From Burkholderia sp. 9120 (GTDB lineage Bacteria > Pseudomonadota > Gammaproteobacteria > Burkholderiales > Burkholderiaceae), in the NCBI RefSeq assembly GCF_000745015.1, contig NZ_JQNA01000002.1:2232001-2296000 (forward strand): DNA of 64,000 bases, read 5' to 3'. The notes below the pieces were generated by a model. The model did not search any database. It was not told where the DNA came from and saw only the letters and a program-made list of their open reading frames with translations. This document shows, piece by piece, positions 53,788 to 64,000 of the stretch (the first letter of the stretch is position 1; each line of letters opens with the position of its first letter). Made by a program: the position numbers and the translations under genes.

Positions 53788-55035
53788 TCAACGCGGCTGA
53801 TAAACCCACTTCCCATTCATGATCTCGACCATCACGCGAGCCCGCTGATCGAGCCCGAGGTGATCCGTCGCGCTCATGTTGACGACGCCATTGGTATCCG
53901 CCAGACCGCGTGTCGCTTCGAGCGCATCGCGCAGCGCGCGCCGGAATTCCGGCGTGCCGGGCGCGCCCGCTTTCAACGCGATCGGCACGGCGTGGTTGAG
54001 CAACATGCCGGCGTCCCAGGTGTACGAGCCGAACGCCGACACGCTACCGGGTCCGCGCAGCGCTTCGAAGCGCGCGATGTAATCCAGCGCGAGACGTTTG
54101 GCCGGATGATCCGCCGGCAATTGCGCAGCCACCAGCACCGGACTCGCCGGCAGGAACGTACCGTTGCAATCGGCGCCGCACACGCGCAGGAAGTCGTTAT
54201 TGCCGACTCCATGATTGTGATAGATCAGCCCTTTGTAGCCGCGTTCCCTGAGCGTTTTCGGCGGCAGCGCGGCAGGTGTGCCGGCCGCGCCGACCACCAC
54301 CGCATCGGGATGCGTCGCGAGGATTTTGAGGACCTGGCCGGTCACGCTCGGATCGGTGCGATTGAAGCGCTCGCTCGCCACCATGTCCATGTGATGCAGT
54401 TGCGCGAACTTCGCGACTTCGGCGTAGAAGGTCTCGCCGAGCGCGTCGGCCTGGCCAATGAACGCAATGGTTTTGACGCCGTGCGCGCTGGCGTGCTCCG
54501 TGATGGCCGACGCCATCATCGCATCGGTCTGCGGTGTCTTGAAGACCCAGTGGCGTTTCGCATCCACGGGTTCGATGATTTTCGCCGACGACGCCAGCGA
54601 GATCATTGGCGTTTCCCCTTCGGCGACCACGTCGATCATGGCGAGCGAATTCGGCGTGATCGACGAACCGATGATCGCGTCGACGTGATTCTCGGAGATC
54701 AGCTTCTTGGTGTCCTGCACGGCCTGGGTGGTGTCGGACGCGTCGTCGAGCACGATGTACTCGACCGACTGACCGCCGATCTGTTTCGGCAGCAACGTGG
54801 CCGTGTCGCGTGCGGGAATGCCGAGCGACGCGGCCGGTCCGGTCAGCGACAGCACGAGGCCGATCTTGACCTGCGCGAACGCTGCGCCGGGCAGCGCGCC
54901 CACGCAGGCAAGCGCGGCGCACAACGCGGTGGCGCGAACAACACGGCCGCCGCGCGACAGATTCACGCGCGCACCCGACGTTTCAATCGTTTCGCTACGC
55001 CGGCTTCCAAGTTTGATGGATGCGAATCGCGGCAT
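53788..55035 (-). CDS. Branched-chain-amino-acid-type ABC binding protein (LivK-like)
   Basis: Periplasmic-binding protein of 415 residues. The N-terminus has a long polar region then a signal (ATALCAALACVGALPGAAFA/QV). The mature protein matches the LivK/type-1 periplasmic family: VKIGLVLSLTGPAASLGIPAR, IIGSSITPNSLAM and GVNNDFLR-like GNNDFLRVCG. No permease or ATPase genes are adjacent, so it is an orphan binding protein. In this family ligands include aromatic acids as well as amino acids; the neighbours favour an aromatic ligand. Confidence 0.88.
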   Translation of the reverse strand: MPRFASIKLGSRRSETIETSGARVNLSRGGRVVRATALCAALACVGALPGAAFAQVKIGLVLSLTGPAASLGIPARDTATLLPKQIGGQSVEYIVLDDASDTTQAVQDTKKLISENHVDAIIGSSITPNSLAMIDVVAEGETPMISLASSAKIIEPVDAKRHWVFKTPQTDAMMASAITEHASAHGVKTIAFIGQADALGETFYAEVAKFAQLHHMDMVASERFNRTDPSVTGQVLKILATHPDAVVVGAAGTPAALPPKTLRERGYKGLIYHNHGVGNNDFLRVCGADCNGTFLPASPVLVAAQLPADHPAKRLALDYIARFEALRGPGSVSAFGSYTWDAGMLLNHAVPIALKAGAPGTPEFRRALRDALEATRGLADTNGVVNMSATDHLGLDQRARVMVEIMNGKWVYQPR

Positions 55036-55333
55036 GCTGTCTCCTCACGTTGGTTTTCGTTTTTGATGTGCTGCCGATGAACGACCGACTAACTGTCTGT
55101 TGACCGCTTACGGCTGCATCGCACGCGGCTGGATGGCCGCGAGGCGTCGCTGCGCGGCACCGGCAGCCCGCCACCCCGGGCGCGCCGCCGCGCCAGTCAG
55201 TGTAGCCGCGCGCCGGGGCGGCGGCATCGGGCGAAACCCTTTCGAAACCGCTTTGAAATCGGCCCGTGTCGCGCTGTCGCGGCACGCACACTGTGCACTC
55301 CACGCGCGCTACGCTACGCACAAACCCCGCGCA

Positions 55334-56317
55334 TCAATCCAACGGCGCGATGCCCTGATCGATCGAACCGAAAATCGACTTGCCCGCTTCGTCGAACATT
55401 TCGATCTTCACGGTGTCGCCGTACTTCATGAACTCGGTTTGCGGCGCGCCGTGCTCGATCGTTTCCAGGCAGCGCTTTTCGGCGATACAGCAATAGCCGC
55501 GCTTCGCGTCCTTGTTCGACACCGTGCCCGAACCCACGATTGCGCCTGCGCGCAGGTTGCGGGTTTTCGCCGCGTGCGCGATCAACTGGCCGAAGTGAAA
55601 CACCATGTCGGTGCCGGCGTCCGGCTGACCGACTTTCTTGCCGTTCCAATGGACGATCATCGGCCGATGCACGCGACCCTCGCGCCAATGTTCGCCGAGT
55701 TCGTCGGGCGTGACCGCGACCGGCGCGAACGAGGTGGCCGGCTTGCTCTGGAAAAAGCCGAAGCCCTTCGCGAGTTCGGCGGGAATCAGGTTGCGCAGCG
55801 AGACGTCGTTGACGAGCGTGATCAGGCGCACGCTTCTGAGCGCCTGATCGGGCGTGGCGCCCATCGGCACGTCGGTGGTAATCACGGCGACTTCCGCTTC
55901 GAAGTCGATGCCGAACGCTTCCGACGCGCACAGCACGTCGTCTTTCGGGCCAATGAAGTCGTCGCTGCCGCCTTGATACATCAACGGATCGGTCCAGAAC
56001 TCCGGCGGCATCTCCGCGCCGCGCGCGCGCCTCACCAGCTCGACATGGTTCACATACGACGAACCGTCGGCCCACTGGAACGCGCGTGGCAGCGGCGCCA
56101 TGCAGTCTTTGGCGTCGAACGCAAAGCTGTTGCGCGCGCGGCCCTGATTGAGCGCGTCGTACAGATCCTGCAGTTGCGGCGCGTAGAAGGTCCAGTCGTC
56201 GAGCACGCGCTGCATGGTGGGCGCGATCGCGTCGGCAATAGCCGCCGTGTGCAGGTCGCGGGACACGACGATCAGTTGACCGTCGCGCGTGCCGTCCTTC
56301 AGCGTGGCAAGTTTCAT
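55334..56317 (-). CDS. Fumarylacetoacetate (FAA) hydrolase family protein
   Basis: Cleaves C-C bonds in ring-opened aromatic acids in this family. The 327-residue protein has an N-terminal domain (DDWTFYAPQLQDLYDAL) and the FAH core with GPKDDVLCASEAFGIDFEAEVAV, the metal-site EAE, LVNDVSLRNLIPAE, and GSGTVSNKDAKRGYCCIAEKR. Length and motifs fit fumarylacetoacetase-like two-domain proteins. It diverges from the IclR gene, its likely regulator. Confidence 0.9.
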   Translation of the reverse strand: MKLATLKDGTRDGQLIVVSRDLHTAAIADAIAPTMQRVLDDWTFYAPQLQDLYDALNQGRARNSFAFDAKDCMAPLPRAFQWADGSSYVNHVELVRRARGAEMPPEFWTDPLMYQGGSDDFIGPKDDVLCASEAFGIDFEAEVAVITTDVPMGATPDQALRSVRLITLVNDVSLRNLIPAELAKGFGFFQSKPATSFAPVAVTPDELGEHWREGRVHRPMIVHWNGKKVGQPDAGTDMVFHFGQLIAHAAKTRNLRAGAIVGSGTVSNKDAKRGYCCIAEKRCLETIEHGAPQTEFMKYGDTVKIEMFDEAGKSIFGSIDQGIAPLD

Positions 56318-56343
56318 AGGGGAGTGAGCCGTATTAGTGACGA

Positions 56344-56361
56344 TAGAAGGAATCTATTCTA
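56344..56361. promoter_or_regulatory. Candidate IclR operator
   Basis: Inverted repeat TAGAA and TTCTA with an 8-bp spacer in the 126-bp gap between the FAH gene and iclR-type gene. IclR-family sites are short A/T-ended dyads, so it is plausible. The signal is too short to be sure. Confidence 0.35.
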
Positions 56362-56443
56362 CGATGGTGAATCGGCGCGGCCCAAGTGGCCGCGACTTTC
56401 CTCCTTCTGAACCTCTTCTGAACGCGCTCGTGGCGCCCCGCTC

Positions 56444-57373
56444 ATGCCTCCAACTGCCCGCTCCGGCGCGATCCGTACCGATCACGGCACTGCTGAACCG
56501 CTCGATGCCGCCTCCGACGCCACCGATACCGACGACGAAAGCGTCGAGAGTGGCGACAGCGGCGACAGCGGCGAAGAGAAACTGCGCTCGGGCATCCAGT
56601 CGATCGAAGTCGGCTTTCGCCTGCTCGACGTGCTGACCCACGAACCCCGCGCGATGATGCTGCGGGACCTCGCGCAGCGCGCCGGCATGAGTCCTGCGAA
56701 GGCGCACCGTTATCTGGTGAGTTTTCTGCGCCTGGGCGTCGTGTCGCAAGACCCGCTGTCGGGCCGCTACGAGTTGGGCGGCTTCGCGTTGCAACTCGGG
56801 CTCGCACGGCTTGCGCGGGTCGATGGCGTGAAGCTTGCGCGCATAGCGCTCGCCGAACTGCGCGACCGGCTCGATCTGACGGTCGGCATCGCCGTCTGGG
56901 GCAATCAGGGGCCGACCATGGTCCACTGGATGGAATCGAGCCATCCGGCGAAGGCGTCGCTGAAACTCGGCGATGTGATGCCACTACTCAGTTCGGCCAC
57001 CGGCCTGCTGTTCGCCGCGTATCTGCCGGTTAGCAAGACCGCCGCGATGCTCGATCGCGAATTGGCCGACGCGCGCCGCGCCGCGCATCTCGGCGGACCG
57101 CGCACCCGCGATGAAGTCGAGCAGACGCTCGCGCAGGTGCGGCAACATCAGGCGGCGCGCGTGGAAGGCATGTTGTTGCCCACCATTCACGCGTTCTGCA
57201 TGCCGGTGTTCGATTCGACGGGCGACCTCGCGCTTGGTCTGATCGCGTTGGGACATGAAGGCGTGTTCGATATCCGCTGGGGCGGCGAGATCGATCTGGC
57301 GCTGCGCGACTGCGCGCAAAAGCTGTCGTATGAGCTGGGTTATAGTGCGACGCCGCGCGACGCGCAGGATTGA
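56444..57373 (+). CDS. IclR-family transcriptional regulator
   Basis: Regulator of 309 residues. An acidic, Ser-rich N-terminus of about 45 residues precedes the winged helix (GFRLLDVLTHEPRAMMLRDLAQRAGMSPAKAHRYLVSFL) and an effector domain (VGIAVWGNQGPTMVHWMESS, CMPVFDSTGDLALGLIALGHEG). IclR-type regulators commonly control aromatic-acid degradation. The divergent FAH gene is its probable target. The acidic tail is longer than usual. Confidence 0.9.
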   Translation: MPPTARSGAIRTDHGTAEPLDAASDATDTDDESVESGDSGDSGEEKLRSGIQSIEVGFRLLDVLTHEPRAMMLRDLAQRAGMSPAKAHRYLVSFLRLGVVSQDPLSGRYELGGFALQLGLARLARVDGVKLARIALAELRDRLDLTVGIAVWGNQGPTMVHWMESSHPAKASLKLGDVMPLLSSATGLLFAAYLPVSKTAAMLDRELADARRAAHLGGPRTRDEVEQTLAQVRQHQAARVEGMLLPTIHAFCMPVFDSTGDLALGLIALGHEGVFDIRWGGEIDLALRDCAQKLSYELGYSATPRDAQD

Positions 57374-57487
57374 TGTGACGTGTGTCGCGGCGGCCTGAGC
57401 GCTTGCGTGGGCTCGCTTCGTACGCACTTTGAACGCGCTCATGCGCGTGAACTCAAACATTCCCTCATCGCACATCTTTAACCGCCG

Positions 57488-58795
57488 ATGGCTTCATCCT
57501 CCGTCACACACCGTTCCGATCGCACCCCGCCTGGCGGACCGCGCGTCGCGTTGCGCGTGGGGCGATGGATCGCGGTGCTGCTGGTCGTGGCGGTGCTGCA
57601 CTGGATCGCCGCGCAGTGGGTCGAGCGCAACCGCGCGACGCTGAATCCGGCGGACAGCGAGCGTGTCCCCGTGCAGGTCGCGTTGCTGACCCCTGAGCGT
57701 ATCGAGCGCAATCCGGCCGCCGCCGCGCCGCATGCGCCGGCACCGGCGCCCGCGCAACGGGCCGCTGCGAGCAAGCCGCGCGAACATGTGCTGACCGCGT
57801 TGCAACCGGCGAAGCAGGCGCCATCGCCTGCGGCTGCATCGGAGACAGTCGCGAGCGCAACCGCCGCCGCAAGCGCTTCCACTGCAACTAGCGCGAACGC
57901 CACCGCTGGAAACCCCACCGGCACAGCCAGCGCCCCCACTGCCGCAAGCGCTCCGCAAGCGGCGCCAGGCGTGAAGTTTTCCGTCCCGCCTTCCGGCGAG
58001 TTGCAATACGACACGTTCTACAACGGCGTGCGCAACCAGCCCGGCACGATCCACTGGACCAGCAACGCGCAAAGCTACGAAATGGTGGTGTCGGTGCCGT
58101 TGCCTTTCGTCGGCACATTCGTGTATTCGAGCCACGGACGTATCGACGCATTCGGCCTCGCGCCGGATCAATACATCGAAAAGCGCGGCCGCCGCGCGGA
58201 AGACATCGCGATCTTCAATCGCAGCGACAAGAAAATCGCCTTCACCCGCACGCCGGCCAGCTTACCGCTGCCTGACGGCGCGCAGGACCGCTTCAGCATG
58301 GTGATGCAGCTCGCCAGCCTCGTGCGCGGCGACCCCACCGCTTATAAGCCCGGCGTGACGCGGCAGTTCTTCGTGGTTGACAACGACAGCGGCGAGAACT
58401 GGCCCATCGAGACGATCGGCGACGAGACCATCCGCACGGCGCAAGGCTTCATCGACGCGCGTCATTTCAAACGCCTGCCGCGCCACGACGGTGACCTGCG
58501 TCGGATCGACGTATGGCTCGCGCCGTCGCTCGGCTGGCTGCCGGCGCGGATCGTTCAGACGGAACCGAACGGCACGCAATTCGAGCTGGTGTGGCGCGGC
58601 AAGCTCAACCTCGACAATGCAGATGAAACCTCAAACGCTTCGCCCGGCAACATCGCCGATGGCAGCGTCGCTACGCCTGACAATTCAGCCAACCTGCAGC
58701 CTGCTGGCCCTTCGGCAGCAACGCCCGAAGCCGCGCCGTCCCAATCGTTAAATCCTACCGATCCCGGCAGTCCGCCCGGCATCATCAAACCCTGA
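57488..58795 (+). CDS. DUF3108 domain protein
   Basis: Protein of 435 residues with an N-terminal membrane anchor (WIAVLLVVAVLHWIAAQWV), a low-complexity Ala/Pro/Thr-rich linker at about residues 70-160 and a DUF3108 domain from about residue 165 (SGELQYDTFYNGVRNQPGTIHWTSNAQSYEMVVSVPLP, FSMVMQLASLVRGDP, DVWLAPSLGWLPARIVQTEPNGTQFEL). DUF3108 proteins are predicted periplasmic; no function is established. Confidence 0.85.
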   Translation: MASSSVTHRSDRTPPGGPRVALRVGRWIAVLLVVAVLHWIAAQWVERNRATLNPADSERVPVQVALLTPERIERNPAAAAPHAPAPAPAQRAAASKPREHVLTALQPAKQAPSPAAASETVASATAAASASTATSANATAGNPTGTASAPTAASAPQAAPGVKFSVPPSGELQYDTFYNGVRNQPGTIHWTSNAQSYEMVVSVPLPFVGTFVYSSHGRIDAFGLAPDQYIEKRGRRAEDIAIFNRSDKKIAFTRTPASLPLPDGAQDRFSMVMQLASLVRGDPTAYKPGVTRQFFVVDNDSGENWPIETIGDETIRTAQGFIDARHFKRLPRHDGDLRRIDVWLAPSLGWLPARIVQTEPNGTQFELVWRGKLNLDNADETSNASPGNIADGSVATPDNSANLQPAGPSAATPEAAPSQSLNPTDPGSPPGIIKP

Positions 58796-58982
58796 AAACC
58801 CGGTCTCGAGTAAGGTCTCCAGGAATCGGCGAAACTTCTACGGCATCCCTGACTCGCAACACACTGCTGCAACCATTCGCGCGGATGCTGCGTATATTGT
58901 TGAGCCATCAGGTCGAAGCTCCTCGAGGCTGTGCAGCGCGCGTCAATGGATCCTTCCACTGCGATCCCTTCAAGGAGCCCGC

Positions 58983-59771
58983 ATGCAAGTGAACATCAAC
59001 GGAATCGAGACGCGCTATGTGCTGAGTAATGAGGGCGGCGGCCCCTGGCTGACGTTCATTCATCAGCTCGGTGGCGACCTCTCGGTGTGGGACCAGCTCG
59101 CCGGCTATTTCCGCGACGATTACACCGTGCTGCGCTACGACCTGCGCGGCCACGGCAAGACGGCGTTGTCACGTAAGGCTTTCAGCATGGCCGATCTGTC
59201 ACACGATCTCGCCACTTTGCTCGATGCGCTCGGCGCGCCCACTACGCATGTGGTCGGCATGTCGATGGGCGGCATGATCGCGCAGCAATTCGCGCTCGAC
59301 CACCCGTCGCGCGTCGATACGCTCACGCTCGCCAATACGTTCGGCGGCACACGTCCCGAAAGCCGCGCACTGTGGGAGCAACGCGCCGCGAGCGTCCGCG
59401 AAGGCGGCATGGCGTCGCTCGTACCGTCGACCATGGACCGCTGGCTGACACCTGACTTTCAACGTGAGCACCCCGAAGCTGTCGAACCGATTCGCGAGGT
59501 GTTCAGCCATACGTTGTCAGAAGGCTACGCTATGGCGTGCGAGGCGGTGCGCGATTTCGACGTACGCAGTAAGCTGGGAACCATCCGTTGCCCAACATTG
59601 ACCGTGGCGGGCCGCCACGACACGGGCACGCCGCCTGCTGATACGCAGGCAATTGCAGACGCCATCGAAGGCGCACGTTTCGAACTGCTCGATGCCGCTC
59701 ATCTCGCACCCATCGAACAATCTCACCGTTTTGCTGCACTGCTTGAAACGTTTCTTGAAAGGCCGGTCTAA
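58983..59771 (+). CDS. Alpha/beta-hydrolase, 3-oxoadipate enol-lactonase-like
   Basis: Hydrolase of 262 residues with the nucleophile elbow GMSMGG in VVGMSMGGMIAQQFALDHPSRV, the oxyanion segment FIHQLGGDLSVWDQ, an acid in AGRHDTGTP and the His in LLDAAHLAPIEQ. These resemble PcaD, which opens the enol-lactone of the beta-ketoadipate pathway, but no other pca gene is present. GGAG precedes the ATG by 6 bp. Confidence 0.8.
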   Translation: MQVNINGIETRYVLSNEGGGPWLTFIHQLGGDLSVWDQLAGYFRDDYTVLRYDLRGHGKTALSRKAFSMADLSHDLATLLDALGAPTTHVVGMSMGGMIAQQFALDHPSRVDTLTLANTFGGTRPESRALWEQRAASVREGGMASLVPSTMDRWLTPDFQREHPEAVEPIREVFSHTLSEGYAMACEAVRDFDVRSKLGTIRCPTLTVAGRHDTGTPPADTQAIADAIEGARFELLDAAHLAPIEQSHRFAALLETFLERPV

Positions 59772-59889
59772 CCGGTAGGTTCGGAACTTTTACAAGCGTC
59801 AATCCGGACCCACCCCTTGAATTCCACCCTCACGCTCCAACCTATGGCGCAGGAATGGCCAGGAGCCAACGGAAATAAGGAGTGTCGCC

Positions 59890-60147
59890 ATGCAAATGAT
59901 CTACAACAGCCCCAACTATTGCGTCGTTGAGTTTCCGCCGCAGGAAGGTCCGCTGGCCATGAAGTCGGGTGGCTACGAGATCGTGGACAAAAACATGCAG
60001 CGGGAGATCTACATTGATGGCGCAATGGCGGCGCGGTTTCGCGAGCACGTGCAGAAGCTGATCGAAGAGGAACCGTCGCTGGACGAGGTCGACGAATTCC
60101 TCGGGCAGTTCGACAGTCTGATGCATCAACCGGTGATTCTTCACTAA
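59890..60147 (+). CDS. DUF3567 (BTH_I0359-type) small protein
   Basis: Protein of 85 residues, MQMIYNSPNYCVVEFPPQEG then GGYEIVDKNMQREIYIDGAMAARFREHV and LDEVDEFLGQFDSLM. It matches a small family restricted to beta-proteobacteria, with no known function. AAGGAG precedes the ATG by 8 bp and a strong terminator follows, so it is likely a separate unit. Confidence 0.88.
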   Translation: MQMIYNSPNYCVVEFPPQEGPLAMKSGGYEIVDKNMQREIYIDGAMAARFREHVQKLIEEEPSLDEVDEFLGQFDSLMHQPVILH

Positions 60148-60255
60148 GCGCAAGCTTCGATTCAACGTTTTTGGCGACCTATCTTCGACCGCGCCGTCCG
60201 GCTTAGCAGTCGGCCCACCCGGCGGCCCTTTCAAGGCGGTCAGCAGTTCATGAAG

Positions 60256-60295
60256 CGGTCCAGCAGGCTTTTGGCTTGTTGGGCCGTTTTCTTTT
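60256..60295 (+). terminator. Intrinsic terminator after the DUF3567 gene
   Basis: A 13-bp stem with three G-U pairs (CGGTCCAGCAGGC with GGCTTGTTGGGCCG region, 60256-60268 and 60274-60286) is followed by TTTTCTTTTCC. Confidence 0.8.
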
Positions 60296-60350
60296 CCAAT
60301 GGCGAGATCGCCTGTCCGGCCCGCGCCCGGCGTGTGCGCCCGGCAGCGGC

Positions 60351-60356
60351 TACAAT
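60351..60356 (+). promoter_or_regulatory. Probable -10 element of metH
   Basis: TACAAT lies 41 bp before the ATG of the first metH gene, after the DUF3567 terminator. No strong -35 is visible. I saw no cobalamin or SAH riboswitch in the gap 60148-60397. Confidence 0.4.
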
Positions 60357-60397
60357 GACAGGTTTCCCGCCAAACCCGGCGCAAGCCCTTGTCCGCC

Positions 60398-61468
60398 ATG
60401 AACCAGCCTGCTCAAACCGCCACGCCAGTCCGCTCCGAAGCCGCCTATACACGCGGTGCGGCGCTGCCCGAGCTGCTCAAGTCGCGCATCCTGATCCTGG
60501 ACGGCGCAATGGGCACGATGATCCAGCGCTCCAAGCTCGACGAAGCCCGTTATCGCGGCGAGCGCTTCAAGGACTACGGTCGCGACATCAAAGGCAACAA
60601 CGAACTGTTGTCGATCACGCAGCCACAGATCATCGGCGAGATTCACGAGCAATACCTCGCGGCGGGCGCGGACATCATCGAGACCAACACGTTCGGTGCG
60701 ACCACGGTGGCCCAGGCTGACTACGGCATGGAAGCGCTGGCCATCGAAATGAATCTCGAATCGGCCAGGCTGGCGCGCGCCGCCTGCAACAAGTATTCGA
60801 CGCCTGACAAGCCGCGCTTCGTCGCCGGCGCGATCGGACCGACGCCGAAGACCGCGAGCATTTCGCCCGACGTGAACGATCCAGGTGCGCGCAACGTGAC
60901 CTTCGACGAACTGCGCACGGCCTATTACGAGCAGGCCAAGGCGTTGCTCGACGGCGGCTGCGATCTTTTCCTCGTCGAGACGATCTTCGACACGCTCAAC
61001 GCGAAGGCCGCGCTGTTCGCGCTGGACGAACTGTTCGAGGACACCGGCGAACGTCTGCCGATCATGATCTCGGGCACGGTCACCGACGCGTCGGGCCGCA
61101 TTCTGTCGGGCCAAACCGTCGAGGCGTTCTGGAACTCGCTGCGTCACGCGAAGCCGCTCACCTTTGGTTTGAACTGCGCGCTGGGCGCGGCGCTGATGCG
61201 CCCGTACATCGCCGAACTGGCGAAGCTGTGCGACACCTATGTGTCGTGCTATCCGAACGCCGGCTTGCCGAATCCGATGAGCGATACGGGCTTCGACGAA
61301 TTGCCGGCGGATACGTCGGGTTTGTTGAAGGAGTTCGCGCAGGCGGGGTTGGTGAATATCGCGGGCGGGTGCTGTGGGACGACGCCGGAGCATATTGCGG
61401 CGATCGCTCAGGCGCTGGCTGAAATCAAGCCGCGCAAATGGCCGACCCAATACCGCGACGCCGCCTGA
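60398..61468 (+). CDS. metH: Methionine synthase, homocysteine-binding (N-terminal) protein
   Basis: Corresponds to the first barrel of cobalamin-dependent MetH only, 356 residues. It has [29 protein letters not shown] and the zinc-ligand cysteines in [12 protein letters not shown] and [15 protein letters not shown]. The remaining MetH domains are encoded by the gene starting at 61580, so homocysteine and folate/B12 parts are separate polypeptides. The ATG at 60398 was chosen; a TTG three codons earlier is possible. Confidence 0.93.
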   Translation: MNQPAQTATPVRSEAAYTRGAALPELLKSRILILDGAMGTMIQRSKLDEARYRGERFKDYGRDIKGNNELLSITQPQIIGEIHEQYLAAGADIIETNTFGATTVAQADYGMEALAIEMNLESARLARAACNKYSTPDKPRFVAGAIGPTPKTASISPDVNDPGARNVTFDELRTAYYEQAKALLDGGCDLFLVETIFDTLNAKAALFALDELFEDTGERLPIMISGTVTDASGRILSGQTVEAFWNSLRHAKPLTFGLNCALGAALMRPYIAELAKLCDTYVSCYPNAGLPNPMSDTGFDELPADTSGLLKEFAQAGLVNIAGGCCGTTPEHIAAIAQALAEIKPRKWPTQYRDAA

Positions 61469-61470
61469 GT

Positions 61471-61496
61471 GCGGCGGCCTGAGCTTCGGCCGCCGC
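61471..61496 (+). other. Hairpin between the two metH genes
   Basis: GCGGCGGCC and GGCCGCCGC form a perfect 9-bp stem with an 8-base loop, starting just past the first stop codon. It has no T run, so it may slow ribosomes or stabilise the upstream message rather than terminate. Confidence 0.4.
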
Positions 61497-61579
61497 TCTT
61501 CGCTATCGCAGTAGACGCACCTCGCACACACACCTCGCAGACGCATCTCAACCGCACGCAATCGACTCGCACACACGCC

Positions 61580-64000
<2,421 letters not shown>

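Noticed and set aside
60148..60397. Possible cobalamin or SAH riboswitch before metH
   Set aside because: I looked for the B12-box and for an SAH-type core and saw neither. The structured part is explained by the DUF3567 terminator.

Overview
This is a GC-rich (roughly 60-65 percent by eye) stretch of chromosome from a Burkholderiaceae betaproteobacterium, most likely Paraburkholderia or Burkholderia sensu lato. The reasons are the gene neighbourhoods (rhodanese-grxC-secB-gpsA; ptsI-ptsH-mannose-type EIIA beside gshB-gshA and glnK-amt; dacC-dat-DUF493 near lipB-lipA; birA-coaX), the presence of DUF3567, DUF2917, DUF3108 and PhaM-type proteins, and a methionine synthase split into two genes. 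About 64 protein genes are supported. No rRNA, tRNA, CRISPR array, transposase or prophage was seen. The window cuts gpsA at its left end and the large metH half at its right end.

Layout. 1-5.6 kb: glycolysis, protein export and redox genes, a C-terminal processing protease and a MoeB/ThiF-type adenylyltransferase. 5.7-13.5 kb (minus strand): a small PTS without sugar permeases, glutathione synthesis, and the nitrogen-control pair glnK-amt behind a sigma-54 promoter. 13.8-17.6 kb: ubiK, comM, a lipoprotein and a TlpA-like thioredoxin. 17.6-22.7 kb: the complete dctA-dctB-dctD system for C4-dicarboxylates, with a sigma-54 promoter and a candidate DctD site before dctA. 22.8-30.8 kb: an ABC importer with a glycerophosphodiesterase, a DeoR regulator with a GlpR-like palindrome, and a Na/Pi cotransporter-PhoU protein, which look like one organophosphate and phosphate module. 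31.8-34.6 kb: a TauABC/SsuABC-like importer. 34.8-35.4 kb: a frameshifted small membrane gene and an intact 44-codon gene. 35.4-41.2 kb: lipoate synthesis and cell-wall genes, split by a divergent DUF2917/LysR pair. 41.5-50.2 kb: a hydrolase, a thioredoxin-like ferredoxin, a VanZ-like protein, an Mla/MCE lipid transport operon, birA-coaX and rfaE2. 50.4-60.2 kb: a ferritin-like di-iron protein, PhaM, and a catabolic cluster (enoyl-CoA hydratase, periplasmic binding protein, FAH hydrolase, IclR regulator, enol-lactonase-like hydrolase). 60.4-64 kb: split metH.

The genes are mostly core metabolism. The most informative signals are regulatory: two sigma-54 promoters with matching enhancer dyads (glnK-amt and dctA), the palindrome in the ugpQ-deoR gap, two DnaA-box matches after comM, and an orphan plus-strand terminator between dctA and the ABC operon. 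No clearly new multi-gene defence or secretion system was found. The nearest thing to an undescribed system is the ABC importer/GDPD/DeoR/Na-Pi module at 22.8-30.8 kb, whose substrate cannot be fixed from sequence.
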